Source: Trogon surrucura (Eukaryota > Chordata > Aves > Trogoniformes > Trogonidae). From it: 64,000 bases of DNA. This document shows positions 40,501 to 53,500 of this stretch, in pieces. The DNA lies in contig CM036632.1 of assembly GCA_020746105.1 (NCBI GenBank), positions 4,526,001 to 4,590,000 of the forward strand, written 5' to 3'. The notes below the pieces were generated by a model. It was not told the DNA's origin and did no database searches. It saw only the letters and a list, made by a program, of their open reading frames with translations. The position numbers and the translations under genes were made by a program. Positions within the stretch are counted from its first letter, which is position 1; every line of letters starts with the position of its first letter.

Positions 40501-43500
40501 GAAGAAAATGAAAAATGGGTGAAAGAACAGAGCGAGATCTTTAGACGGAATTTTAATTTTCAGTCATTGGATGAGAAGACTGAGCGATGTTGGTACACAT
40601 AACTGAAACACATGTTTACGTATAAATGATACTGATATATGAGAATATGTGTTGAAAGTAATGTGCCACAATAGCTTTACTTCTTCTGGATACAGTTTCT
40701 GCTCCTAAGTTCAAATAAAAACTAAAAAACCAGAAAGATACGTTTTCCAGTCATAAATAGCATTTATCATCCAGTGCCTTGTTCCCTAACTGGTCCCATT
40801 GTCTCTTAAACGATGCAGCGGATCCAGTCCATATTCCAGCCATTTTTAAGGTCAGTTTATATTTTGTGTGCCTTTTCAGCACAGCTTAGCACTCCAGAGG
40901 ATTTCTAACCATGCCTAGTCACTCTCTGGAGAACGCTTACTTTAGTAGTTTCAAATCTTAATAAAGAGTAACTCAAACTGACTTGCCTGCCGACACTGTG
41001 GCAGATACCTTCCAAAGTGTCTTTTTCTTTGAGTTGGTTTTTGCCTGTAATCAGCATCCTCGCAGTAATCTTATCACTGTCAATCAGGATGAAAATATGA
41101 ATTGGGGAAAAACATGTCTATTTAGACAGCCTTAGTTTCATCAGCTCTCTAGAGTTTAATTATGAATAACATTAACGTATAGACAGAGATTTATGCACGG
41201 TGTGAATAATACATACAGGTAATAAAAGAGAAGACGGAATCAATAGTCAACAAAAGTGCAAGGGCCAAATGAACATTTTCAGGAAAGCTAAAAAAAAAGA
41301 AGGCTTTACTTAGTCTTACTCTTCAGTGATCGCTTCTGAGTAAATTCATACAATACTAAAAGCAGCATGATTTATTTAGAACTGGGTGGAATGGTAAAAG
41401 ACATAAACCAGCTTTTAACTGACAGCTCATCAGAGCATACTACTGAAGACTACAATGAGCTTTGGAAAAGGCTTTAAGGATAAGAAATAAACGATTTTTA
41501 AGGTTGAAATAAATATTTGTTGATACGATAGTACACCCTCAAGAGTTCCTGTTTATATATTGAGGCATATTTTGTCAGCAGAGAAAAGCACGTTAAATAC
41601 ATACTTTCCTTTTTTTTCCTTTACGCACAACACAGCTTTACAGAAGGGGAATGCAGGAGCAAGTGGTCACCACTCAGCACTCCTGCCCAGTACATAGACT
41701 TCGAACTGGATCAAAATGTTAGAACAAACACTTGAGTTTAGCAAGCCCACTCATAAAACTAAGGAGGTATAAAGATCACCGCTGGGCACGGCAGGAACCC
41801 AGCACACTGTTACCAGTTGGGACGCAGATTTACAAGAATAGGAGAACAGAAAAATACAGGGTCTGCATTTGTAAGGTTGCCAAGTACTATTCAACTAAAA
41901 AAGCGAAGCAGTATCATATATGTGAAACTACATATTAGTAAAGTTCTAGCATAAAGTTTGAGTTCTAGCTTCCATCTCCTGAGAATCCAGAATCATGTTC
42001 AGATCTTCCTCAAAGTTTCTCATGCCAGTTCCTCTTTCCACCCCCAAACTCTTGTCTTTCAGGGCACAAGCCAAGGAAACAGGGGTTTTATTTATGGTGT
42101 GCATTTGACTTGTGACCATTTGGTGACAAAAACATCACTCTGCTCTCTGTACTGCTCAAGCTATACAGAAGTTTTGAACTTAAAAAATCAGATTTTAAAC
42201 TGGGCCAGAAGACCCAGACGACAGACAAATATTTTCTCCCCTGTGGTTTATAATGTAACCATCGGAAGCAACACCTAAAGGACAGACAACTGCCAAAATT
42301 CAGTGATCAGATTTAAGGCCTGACAACCTTTTTCTGGGGTATTTTTGTACAAAAGAGAACTACAAGAAAGCATAGTTAACAAAGTCCTGGGTCAGACTTT
42401 TCTAGTCCTTTCTCACTATGCATTAGGTGAGGCAAACAGGAAGGCTGTTTGCAGAAAGAACTGGTCCTGAAAAAGCCTTCATCAGCTGCACTGGGGAAAG
42501 CTGTAGGAATTTCAGAAAAACATTTTTCTCCATCCCCGCAGCACCAACTAACTCTCTAATCTCAAATCTTGAAAATAAAACATCCAAGAAAGGGGAGGAC
42601 ACGCAGTTTGCAGGTAATGGTATTTGGACTGTACGGCGAAGATGGATCAGATCACTGAAGCATGAACTCACAAAGCACTCTCAAACCGAGAGGGAGGAAA
42701 AATTAGTTTGCATACTTTATATCACCAATGTATGTGAAATATATGGAGGTAAAGACGATCTTTTTACACACTGACAGTATTTTCTATACATGGAAAGTTC
42801 TGGTTACCTTGACCGGACAATGCAAGGTGCCAGCATCCCAGTGCAGAACGTCACCTCCGTTGCTGAAGCGTGGCAGTGATGTGAATCTTTGATTTATATC
42901 AAAGTTAGTATCTTTTATATAGTCGTTAGAGGGTTAAGATGTGCCAAACACCCACAAGCCCTCTTGAAGTAATGTCATTAAACTGTGTAGATAGATTGTT
43001 TGAGAATTACAGTTTTAGTTTATTAATTGTGAACCAATATGTTTGTTCTTTGGCCTACAGAAAATGAGTAGCAAAGATTTACTTTAAGGATTTGTCCTTT
43101 GGATTTCACATTTTTTAAGTAAATAGTGAAAAAATACTGTTATGCCAGAAAATGTTATAAAAAAGACAAAAATGTTCTTCTCCCAATCTTAAAGAGATGT
43201 TCAAGTTTTATACCACGATAAATGGAATGACAACATAAAGTTTAAGAATCCATTTCTAAGTGTAAAAGCTGAAAACTAAAAACTGTTCTAAGAATCCCAT
43301 GTCTAGCAAACAAATGGGCAGAAAAATTGAGAAACTTAGCAGCTGACTATCTCTAATTGAAAATAATTTCGTAATTTTAATAAAGCAAAGATCCCCATTA
43401 ATGTGTCAGTGCTACCAAAATACAGAATACTTTGTATCCATTTGCATGAAATTCAGTCACTTGATCAATACTGTCAGGAGACTGACCTGGTTCCAACTCA

Positions 43501-45071
43501 GTAGAAACAGTGGATTTCTCAAAAAAACCCCAGGTTTTCTTTTCTTTTTTATGAAGAATCATAAGGTGGAATTTCTTTCTTGTTATATCCCATAAATTCA
43601 ATTATTGTTCTAAAGACTATTTTATTAATAACATTCAGCTTCTTTAGCAAGACTTCAATTTTAAAAAACAGATTAAATTAATTCTCTTTTTACCACAATA
43701 CTTCTACACCGTCCCCTCTATCCGAAAAAACTTAATCCAGGTTCATAAAGCTGGCTGGCTACTAAGCTACTCTCGAAGCTCACAGCACGGCAAAGAATTG
43801 TGTTCCTGCGGCTCTGCTGAGTCCACCACGGGCAGAAGTGCTTGCAAACTCATCTACAAATCCCCTCTTTGCTTATCCCTGAAATCGTTCAGCATTTTTC
43901 AGCTCCAAATAGCAGACAAACATAATCCAGTCACTCTAGGAGAAAAGCCAATCTTTACAATTTGCTCAGTTTAAGAAATCTCCAGTATCAATAATACTGA
44001 GATTTACTATGCCATGAAGTTCCAAAGCAATAATTTCATACCCATCCATTTATTCCGCCTCAAAGTTCTAGCATATTAAATGCTGCATTATCTTTCTACA
44101 CTTAAATTTCAACTCCTTTAGACTTTTTCACCACTGATTACCTCCTTTGGTCACTGACAGGGCAATATAAGATAATTGTTGCAAGAAAACACATTTTCGC
44201 TAATTTGAAGAGAACCCCACTGTTACGCCCCATCACCTTTCATCCTGCAAACCCAACGATTGTCACAACCCTCTTCTTCAGCACTGAAATTGAAAACAAG
44301 AAATGCTATGCCAGGTCCAGACGTGTCCTCAAACACATAAACACCAATCATGTATGTTAGATCTTAAATTAAGCATTACAGCTGGTACTTCGGGTTGTTG
44401 TTTTTTCTGCTGGCAGAACATGACGAAAGAGTCGTCGTGGTCATAAGAAGCTGCACTAATAGATGGAAAATGGCAAAGTTAAGACATGTTTGCAGAAGTG
44501 GATCTGTTTTGTACATTTTCTGACCATTTGTACATTTACCTCAAGCTTTTAAGAAGCGATATAACCACATACACATGTGTAGCTACTGGATCATTTTGTT
44601 CCTTTCAGTTCCTGAGGTATTAATGCAAGAGTATTTCAGCTGCTTCCGTTCACCTTCCTGAGCCTTCTAGGCTTTCTGACCAATTTAATTTCTGGTTGTC
44701 CAAAACCTACATTTTCTCTACTGTCTGATGAAAGGCAACTTTAGTCTAGGATGTTCAGAGAACAGAGTAAAAAAAAAAACAACGTTAAAGTAGAAAAGAA
44801 TAGTCAAAGCCTAGGTAGCACATTAAAAGGGAATAATCAGTGGAACTAATAAGGTGTTGTCTCCTCTCAGATTGCACCTTCAGGCTGAGCTCCCATGTGG
44901 AGACTCTAATGTCTAAAAATGGCTGTAGCTTTCCCCACACTGGATGCATTATTGGTCTCTTGCTTCCACCCAGCTTCACATTATCATCAAAACCTTCCAG
45001 AATTCAAGCCATCTCTCCCTCCGTCAGCGACCACTGGAATCAGCCACGAGGCTGCAGAGGGATTCTGGGGG
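28598..45071 (-). other. SDK1 intron, 28.6-45.1 kb
   Basis: A long stretch of intron with no recognised exon, RNA gene or clear dispersed repeat. Contents noted: T18 at 35704-35721, T15 at 36930-36944, a short TAT microsatellite near 39428-39444, and a GC-richer patch at 33720-34200. Minus-strand open frames at 31064-31504 (146 codons, ATG start) and 35639-36040 (133 codons) have no family resemblance. Confidence 0.65.
35704..35721. repeat. Poly-T run (T18)
   Basis: Uninterrupted run of 18 T. Read on the minus strand it is a poly-A run, which accounts for the lysine-rich stretch in the overlapping minus-strand open frames. Confidence 0.9.
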
Positions 45072-45087
45072 CCAAGAGGGGGCAGTG
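45072..45087 (+). promoter_or_regulatory. Candidate CTCF binding site
   Basis: CCAAGAGGGGGCAGTG matches the core CTCF motif CCASYAGRKGGCRSY at 13 of 15 positions; the mismatches are the S and Y positions near the start. The site lies in a locally GC-richer stretch of the long upstream intron. Known role: CTCF organises chromatin loops and insulators, so an intronic site could anchor a loop within SDK1. Occupancy cannot be judged from sequence. Confidence 0.5.
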
Positions 45088-46439
45088 TCAGGGACAGAAA
45101 GGTGTGGCACTGCTAAGGCCACATGGGGATGGCAGGCAGAAAGAGGGGAAGCAGAAAGCTGGAGTTTGTTTGTTTGGGTTTTTTTTTTAAATTATTATTT
45201 CTTCTCGACTGTAAAACCCAGTTTAATCTTCACCTTTTCCAGCGCAAACATGAATCAATTTACTTAAGTTCCCAGTTTCAAATTTTGTAGATAAAACAGT
45301 TTCTCTTTATTGAACTTTTCTAAGTAAAAGATATATTAAAGGGAAGTGCAAAGAGATGGTAGCTTATTATACTTCTTTTACTTTTCTGTTCAATGCACAT
45401 TCCCATCCTATGTTTATTTTGCAATCCTGCAAACTACTTATTGTTAATTGTTGTCTGTTTTTTTTTATTTAAAAGGTAATTAGATAGATTATGTCTGAGT
45501 GGACTATGTTGATTTTCACGACTTCTTTATTTCCTACATGACCATAGGTGCTAGTAAGAGTTAAAAATAATAATCTTCAGTATTCTCTGCTGAAGACATC
45601 TCATGTAATAAACTTGTTTCTGATAGTTTACCAAACTGTCAGCACATGTACATGATTTTGGTCACTCAAAGCCTTGATTAAGCTTCACTGAATGACAAGA
45701 CGTGAGATGCCCCCTGAACCCCTGGTTCCCAAGCCAGTGAGACATCAAACTTCTCTCATGGGCCATCCAGTCTCTCTAACTAAATTCCATTAAGGTATTA
45801 CTGCTGCTGCCTGATTAATTCCTTTTCATATAATTTTCCACTGTAGTGTACCACTCTCGCCCTTTTCTACCATCTGAATATTTCTACTTTACATATTTTG
45901 CTTCCCCACTGAGTTGCTTCTCTAATTTCCCCATCTTCCCATTTCTTTTGCTGTACTTTGCTTTCATGTTTCCTACTGCTACTCCACATCTTAGTCTTTT
46001 GAATCATTTCAGTCCCCTCTGTGCATGTTCCACTCTTGTATTGTGAGATATTCCCCTTACTCCTTTTGCATTTCTTCGGTCTAGAAGAATACAGATTTAC
46101 TGACCTCGGACACCTAACACGCAGCAGGAGAAAAGCCAACGCACCAGGTAAATGTGATCGCTGAAGTGCCGTAGGCTCGCTCAGGGGAGAGTCATTAACT
46201 AAAAAATCGCAGCCCACAATGTAATCACTTTCTCATTACACCTCACAGTTTGCACAGAGGTTATTATAATTCACATTGTTAGATACGTTTAATACAGAGC
46301 GGACTGTTTATTTCCGAGATGTAAGCTCATGCATGTCTGCAACTAGCTGTAGCTGAGAGCAGACAGAGATTAGGAGCAATAAAACTCATAAAAACTGGCT
46401 ACCAGATAAACAGGAGACAGAACAACCCACCTCTGAAGA
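45088..46439 (-). other. SDK1 intron, 45.1-46.4 kb
   Basis: Intron sequence. The segment about 45690-46080 is pyrimidine-rich on the plus strand (CTT and TTCC words) without a clear repeat unit. No gene was recognised. Confidence 0.65.
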
Positions 46440-46800
46440 GGAAACCGGTGACGGCTCCCTGCGCTGCAATTCACTTTCAAAGTCACAAACCCCTTTTTGA
46501 ACCTCTTGTATTCCCCTGACTAACGCCATCATTATTTCAACACTGGCTGTTCTGAGCGAAACAGGTGCTCGCTCGTCAAATGAGATTCTCCTGCTTTCAT
46601 CATCCCCCGGTTATTCGTTGTGTATTGTTACCGCTGACAAGGTTTTGGGTTGCCTGGAGACCAGGTCATGCCGATATAACTGCTAGTGATCCCTGCATAA
46701 CCAAACTTTTTGGGTGAGAAGCGAGCAAGGGGAGGAACGGCGTGGAAGAGAATTGTTTTATTCCCACATGTCGTCCTCCCAGCAAAAGAAGTTCCATGAG
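46440..46800. promoter_or_regulatory. Candidate regulatory region with an RFX X-box
   Basis: GTTGCCTGGAGAC at 46649-46661 fits the RFX X-box consensus RYYNYY-N(1-3)-RRNRAC at every constrained position. It overlaps a perfect inverted repeat, CCTGG-AGA-CCAGG (46653-46665). The surrounding sequence keeps many CpG dinucleotides compared with the flanking intron. RFX factors act in ciliated and neuronal cells. That this is a working enhancer is inference only. Confidence 0.35.
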
Positions 46801-49399
46801 CTTATCTCAGAGGGCTGGTGGAACGCTTCCAGCGCCTGATTAAAATGACTCACTCTATAATAAGCTAGCACTTCTAGTCCCATTTCTACAAGCTTTTCTT
46901 CCTCACTACTTACACCAGTCTGCTAGATTCCTAAATAGGAGGGAATGATTAATCTGTGCTAAATTACCTGATGTGGATTTAATACGATTTTGACAGAAAA
47001 GCAGAAGAAAGTTTGCCCCGGGAAACAAAAACTGCAGTATCCACCCCCCTCAGTTACAAATACATGAGCCACCAGCACGATCCAATTCAGAGACATAGTT
47101 ACCACAAAAAAAGTTGTTAAACTCATCTGAATCAGATTTTTGTTCTGAATTTTCTTTATAGCTCTTACGACAGATGGCTTTCAGAAACAAGTGTTCTTCA
47201 GCCACGTGCTTGCCTAAATTTTCCCAGGAACTTTTTCTGTAAACATGATACATGTAGAAAGGTTGTTACAGAAGAGGTTTTATTTTATGCAAACTGCTTT
47301 TTGTTTCTGATAGCAATGAAGTTTTATTTACAAAGCATCATTTGCCGTTGAGATGCTGGAGGCTCATCTTTGTCCCAGTCCTGGGACAGGAAGGTTTTTG
47401 ACAGCATCACTTTAGATAGAAAAAAAGCCCGACCTCACCTGCAACTCCCTACACAAAAATCTATGACTGAATTCCCTAAAATGGGAAGGGCTGTAAATCT
47501 GCAAACTTCTGAGGACATACACAACAGGAAAATCCATCTCACTCGATCAATGGCACTCATTCTCGTGTAGCCGGAGAAAAGGTTTTGCCTAAATAACACA
47601 CTTTGGCGGCTCGCTCTGGCGTATCAATTGAAAAATTGAAGTTGATTGAAATGCTCCTCAAGCCTTTAATGTTTTAAGCTAATGTTATACAGGAGCCATC
47701 ATCTATCACACACAAGTTTAGAACAAGGCAGGCTTAGCCAACCAACAAGTTTTTCTTGGATGACACCCTGATGGTTTTGGGCAGGCAAGGTTGGAAGAAG
47801 TCCTGCAAACACCTGCTCTTACATGGAGAGAAAAAGATGCCCAGCCACGCATTTAAGTTAATCTAACCTGTTAATTGCACCAAGTCTTCTCACTACTTCC
47901 AAGAAACTAACACAGTAATTAAAAAATATGGATAAATTGATTTGACCACAACTGGAAAAAAAAAAAAAAAAAGATGCAAAATGAGTGAGGTAGTACGCAA
48001 GAATTAAAAATATGTTTTAGTTTCCAACCAACCAACCAAAACGTCTTTAAGGTTGTGGGTATCGTAAGAAAATTAAATTTGCAACACAGATGCAAAGGAG
48101 GCATGCAGGAGTAGGGGAGGGAAGATGTGAAGGTAGAGAAAGGAAGCAAGCGAGCTGGCATGTGGTGGAAATGACAAAAACTGAGAATAAAATGATGCAA
48201 CAAATGAGTTAAAATAGATTTTAAATGCATTAATATAAAGAGAGGAAGTTAGTGGATTGTTTTACTAATCTCAATCCATATTGAATGGGTAACTGTTTAC
48301 AAAGAAATAATTTTATTCTTAAGTCTTCAACAAAACACTGCATCACTTCCATTTAGAAAGAAATGTCAAAATACAGAAGTTTGTGTCAGAGTTAATGTGG
48401 ACAGTATATCGTGAATCATATAGGAGTTCATTTGACTCCCTCCTCCTACGGCTGCTATACAGCTGGAGAACTAAAAGCCTATGTAGGGAAAACAGTGATG
48501 ATGCAACTTGAAAGTGCAGCAGTACATATTTTCAGAAATGAACTTAAATGGGAAGAAAAATATTTAAGAAAATCACTTCCTGCCCAAATTCTTTCAGATT
48601 TTTTGAATGTGGACCCATGATTCAAGCAGAGCCATAAAATTCCCTGAGCCCCTGATGGGTAATACTAATAGGCATGCAACTTGCAACACTTTTTAACATG
48701 TATTTTTAATTTAATCCATTAGAACCACAAAGGAATAATGTATTAAAGTGATAAGTCTGTACATTCAGTAAATAAATATCAAAGTGAAAGTCATGAAAGC
48801 TTTAGGAAAAAAAAATTGCACTCAGAAAAGAAAAAAAAAATTTAAAGCCCTTGAAGGAATACATCACAGAAAAAAATAAATTGATCTACTAAATTAATTA
48901 AGTAAATTGATTGTAAAAATTTACTACCCTATGCAGTATAGAATAAGTCTCACGAGAGGTAAGTTAGCAGAGTCAATTTGAGCCTTTCAACCATGAGAAA
49001 GAAACTTGTAAAGCACCTCATAAAGTCTTCCAATAATACTGCAGAAGAAAAATAAAAACTTTCTATACATCCTAAATACCTCAAGCATCAATCTAGAAAG
49101 TACCTTCCCGCATTGCTTTTTGCTAAGTTTTCATAGCTTGTCCATTTTTATTAAAACCAAAATAACCAAGTATACAATTCTTCCAATGCACATTTATTTA
49201 ATTATGCTCACAGTATGTGAAAATTTCTCTATGAAAACATCTACTTATTCTCCTCCTTCTAGTTGTCTCATTGAGGCTTTTTCTTCATTAGGTATAACTA
49301 AAATCATAACTTCAGGAACTCACTGGTTGTGGGAAGGAAGCACCTTTCTAAATTTGCTATCCCAAGGTTTTCACAGAAGAATAACCCATTCCTCTTAAT
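46801..49399 (-). other. SDK1 intron, 46.8-49.4 kb
   Basis: Intron sequence with an A17 run (47956-47972), a short CCAA tetranucleotide repeat (48024-48039) and an AT-rich stretch at 48790-48910. The small CpG-retaining block at 47600-47690 is described under findings. No exon was recognised. Confidence 0.65.
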
Positions 49400-49815
49400 C
49401 ACAGAATCATGAATTATAGAATTCAGCCATTTCAAGAGCAACCGTAAGAGACCATTTAGATAAATCCTCCAGTTCAGGGCGCGACAGCAATACCTACATT
49501 ATTGCAAAGAGAAATTTGTCTTACCATACTTAGAAAAAACACCTGTAAGCTCTTCTCACAGAGAAGTATCAGTGTCCATCTTTGATTTTAGTTAGAAAAA
49601 CCTACCTAACCCAGATCTTCCTTACAATAAATTCCACTGATTTATTTTCTTTTTCTGTCTCCTTTCCCCATCAGCTATACAGAAAAACTGATCATCATCC
49701 ACTTAATAATCTAATATGTGCTAGAAAATGTTATCATGTTCCTTCCTAATCTTCTAAAACTAAACAAATCCCATTCCTTCATCTTTTCATCCTGTGCCAG
49801 TTCTGGGAGAACCGC
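49400..49815 (-). mobile_element. Decayed CR1 LINE 3' end
   Basis: On the plus strand the segment opens with CACAGAATCATGAATTATAGAAT, the reverse complement of the CR1 3' terminal repeat (ATTCTATG-type units). It continues with a decayed version of the TTGGAAGGGACC...CATCCAGTCC region. Further in, CTTCCTAATCTTCTAAAACTAAACAAATCCCATTCCTTCATCTTTTCATCCTGT parallels the CR1 segment usually reading TCTCAGTCTTCTCTTCTCCAGGCTAAACA...CTTTCCTCAT. The element is thus inserted on the minus strand and is heavily diverged. The far boundary is approximate. Confidence 0.8.
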
Positions 49816-50304
49816 TTACTGCGCAGTGACAGCGTCTCACATCTTTGAGGAGATTTGATCTTTTTCCAGTTAACCCGGCAACAGACACAACGAAAGAATT
49901 TCTAAATTCATAAAGAACTCGTCGTGATCATGAAAAGCACTTCAGTCAATGCTTCTAATAGATATGCTAATTAACAGAGATAACCAGTCTTAATCAAACT
50001 AATTACATTACAGATTAAAGGTATTTGGAATTTAACACAGCTTCTTCTACATATCTACATTACATTAGGGTGACCTTAAGCAGCAACCTGGAATGAATAT
50101 GTTAATATTTTTCTTTAAAGAATTCTTAACACATAATTTAACTGTAAAATTTTAAAGATAAAATAAATAAGAAGATATCGCGGTTTTTATCATATCTGCT
50201 CTTATTTAGAACTGCTGGGAAAAAAACCCAACCCTGTCAGCTCCGGTAAAGATCAAGATATTTCTCAGAATCACTGACTTGAATTTCAGCTTCTCTTTAC
50301 AGAT
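49816..50304 (-). other. SDK1 intron, 49.8-50.3 kb
   Basis: AT-rich intron between the CR1 fragment and the GC-rich island. Nothing was recognised. Confidence 0.65.
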
Positions 50305-50512
50305 TCGTGGATGGAGCACGTCAGGCCAGTGCGATGGCCCACGGGCAGCGGGGAGCTGGAGGCGATGCCGGGAACATGTCACCTGTCGTACCCGGGGCGC
50401 CGCGGCGTGGCCACCAGCACCACCCGCCATCGCCGCACCCACGTGTCGGGCAGCTCCAGGTCGTGGGGTCTGAGAGCCTCCCCGCTGCCCACCGAGAGGG
50501 TTTTCATTTGAA
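50305..50512. other. Isolated GC- and CpG-rich island in the intron
   Basis: Within AT-rich intron this block has 43 and 46 G+C in two successive 60-base lines (50341-50460), about 74% GC, with at least 15 CpG in 120 bases. The edges are abrupt. It contains a CACGTG E-box core near 50440. Both strands are partly open: the minus strand has 121 codons (50206-50571) and the plus strand has overlapping frames of 64-96 codons. None gives a protein I recognise. On the plus strand a pyrimidine tract and CTTTACAG precede the island and would resemble an acceptor, but no matching donor is convincing. It could be a small CpG island, an alternative promoter, or an inserted GC-rich fragment. Confidence 0.6.
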
Positions 50513-53500
50513 TTCAGCACTCCCTTCTCACAAAACATCTGACACCTCTCAAATCTCAAACTGCCCTGCATCAGTTTTTACAGGAAAGCTGGTCTGACAA
50601 GGTGATTCTTAATTGCAGAGTGCACGAAATCACTGTCTGTGCTGCGAGAAGTATTTTATTTATCAACTTTGTTGTAAAAATCTCACTACTCCTCTTAGCT
50701 TGCAACCTCTTTGCTCTCCCCATTTCTGACACTGAGTGCTGTCCTCCTTTTGACCTTGTGTACCAGAGCTTTACAGGAGACTGGCCAACTAAGGTCTGAG
50801 GTGTGGATAAAACTGTGGCCTACAAAATATTCTCCTTAGCCATTTTTTTTTGCATCCTGCATTACGTTTTGTTTGTTTTCACATTTCCACAATAATAAAT
50901 CCCATGACAGGATCACGGTGTCATTGATGCCAAGAGGTTTCCACGGTAAAGAGAAGTAAGAATATAAAACTATTAAATGTCTGTAGAAGCTGGGTGGAAA
51001 ACAGCGTAGCAATTTTATTTTAATTGCTACCCGTGCATTGTCTCATAAGGTCAATTTGAAATGCATATATTTAAACTAATTAACTGATTTACTTGTAAAC
51101 ATTGCATTTGTTCTTCTTCTGCAGAGAATAAGTGCTGGAAATGGTAAGGCAACTACAGCTTCTCTGTACCACATAAATTAATACACACACACAGACACGC
51201 ATGGAAGAACAACTACGGGAGAAAGGAAAGGTGTAGCAATAGGTGTAGTTATACTAGTAAATAAAGTAAAACCATCCAATGTTTCTCAGTATTCTTGATG
51301 CAACTCTGGTATTATCACTGAAACGAGCAAGTGAATTTTAATTCAGATGCAAATGAATAATGATTGACATTTCCACCCTAACTATGTCTCTAAGATGAGT
51401 GCTGCATGCTTCTGCGGAGCAGTATGCAGCCATTCTTAGGACTGAGTTCTCTTCTCTCCGAAGACAACATCATATAAACTAAAATACTTTAAAGGCATCA
51501 CAAATAACGAGTACCAATGTGCTACCAATCACCAAAATAAATTGTCCTCCAGCCTTTTCCACCTAGAATCATTGTCTGAAATGACATATATGAGGAAAAT
51601 TATTATTTATTTAGCTGTTACTACACTGTATCAAGAAATCAATATTCTAGTTCCAATTCTGATAGAAAATCAGCAGTCGAACACTTCCATTCTATCTTTG
51701 TTGATGTTTTCCCACTCTCCCAATTCATAAGGATATCAGGTTCTTGTCCAAACCAAACAATATTGTGAAATGAAGTCCCACCTCACAACATTTCTCAATA
51801 AATTCAAGAACGGATGAAGGCTCAGTCTAGCCACATAATACCTTCTATTGATTTGAATTAGAAATAGATGGTTGGTGTGATAATAACTCATCTTTTTAAT
51901 ATTATTATGCCAGTTCAAGTTTTCTTTGCACACTGTGAAGCTGCAGAGTGTTTTAAAACATGCTGTTCAGTATGAGTCTTATACTAGGAGATACACGTTC
52001 CTTCTCCACAAGGAAGTTTAGGCACAAATCAGAAGTCAAATGTAACACCGTGCACCTTGCACCCACCCAGCTTTACCTTAAGTCCCTGAGTCTACCTCAC
52101 GCTGTTTCTTTTGAGATGTGCAAGACTATACAATGGTCGTAACACAGGACATGCACATATAAAGAGACAAATTAAATGCCTGATTAAAAAAGTTAGAAGC
52201 CTCATTGTTTGTTCTCATCCTCTTCTTTAATTAGCTTCTTAATTGCTCACTTGTTTGAGCTAGCTTGGTAACAGAATACATCTTTACCAGCTGTAATAGC
52301 TTCTACTTCTAAGTATACATGCAGACACTTAGATTTCCATTTCTTACCCTGGTTTAGATTGATTTCCTCCCAAGATCTGATTCACTTGCCTAAAACCAGG
52401 CTTCTAGTGCCATGAGAAGTGACTTGGGATGTGCCACTCCACACGGTAGAGTATGCACGACACCAGACCTGATGTAGACCTATGTCCTGCTGGGGCTGCA
52501 GCTGGAGGCAAGGAGGACAGTGTAGATGGTCTAAAATGGCACCAGACACTACCTTCAGGCAACTGAGTTATAACCTGAGTCACTGTCAACACTCATAAAA
52601 CCAGAGAAGTTGGAAATAAATGGCAAGGGACATAAAGTGCTGAAGAAGCGGTGGCTGCTTAGATGATATTTTAGGTGTCAGGTTCACACCGGCTCCCTCA
52701 ACCATCAATACAGCAGGTCCATGTCTAACAAACTATAGGAAGAATTCCACTAGTAGCTGAGAATGATGTTAGGCTGTCATAATTTCTAAATTCTATCCTT
52801 TAATTAATTTTTTTCCCTTAAATATATGCTAGATACTGTTGTTGGGTCTTTACGACAGGCCACAGAATTAATCCAAATCCTACTTCCATGTAAATGTTCT
52901 TTTAGCAGGCAGGTAAATTTGTGAAGTCTATCTCAAAGCATCAATTGAATTTCTTTGCTAGCTCAGAGAATGTTTTTATTCTATTCTTTCACTTGTTTAA
53001 AAAGGTCTCTGGCTTGAACATCCTTGTGAGTTAAGTAATCTGTTCAGAATTATTTTCTAACAAAACTAAGAATTTATTGCTATTTTTTCTTGCCGACCGT
53101 TGGTACAATATCAAGATGGCAACTGAGTTTATAAAAGAATGCTGGAACATATGCAAGTAACCTGAAGTTAAAATGTAGCCAAAGAGCTACAGGCAGCAAT
53201 TAGAGGGTGCAAAATATCCCACAGCAGCGTGCAAAAGTGTGGTTGGTAAGAATTTGCGAGCATGATGGCTTCTCTGGAGCTAGGCTGAACACACCACTTC
53301 TCCTTCCCTACCTTCCAGGCAGAGGTTATTAAACCTCTCAACTTGTACAATGTAATTTCAAACTTAGCAGCTCAATCCCCTCCCTGCGGTTCAAACCAGA
53401 ACACCAGACTTTGCCCTTAGGCACAGCGGGACTGCTCTTCCAGCCAGCTCCGCTCCAGGATGTAGGCTCTACCTGAGTGGGGATCCTAATACCAAAAGCC

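Noticed and set aside
43745-43800. GCTGGCTGGCTACTAAGC, faintly like the edge of an avian LTR
   Set aside because: The resemblance covers only a few words, and no matching second LTR edge or target duplication was seen.
44840-45267. Three overlapping plus-strand frames of 65-116 codons
   Set aside because: Three different frames open over the same GC-richer segment is a composition effect; none is protein-like.
50206-50571. Minus-strand frame of 121 codons across the GC-rich island, and an acceptor-like CTTTACAG on the plus strand
   Set aside because: GC-rich sequence has few stops, so long frames are expected. The peptides on both strands match nothing known and no convincing donor follows.
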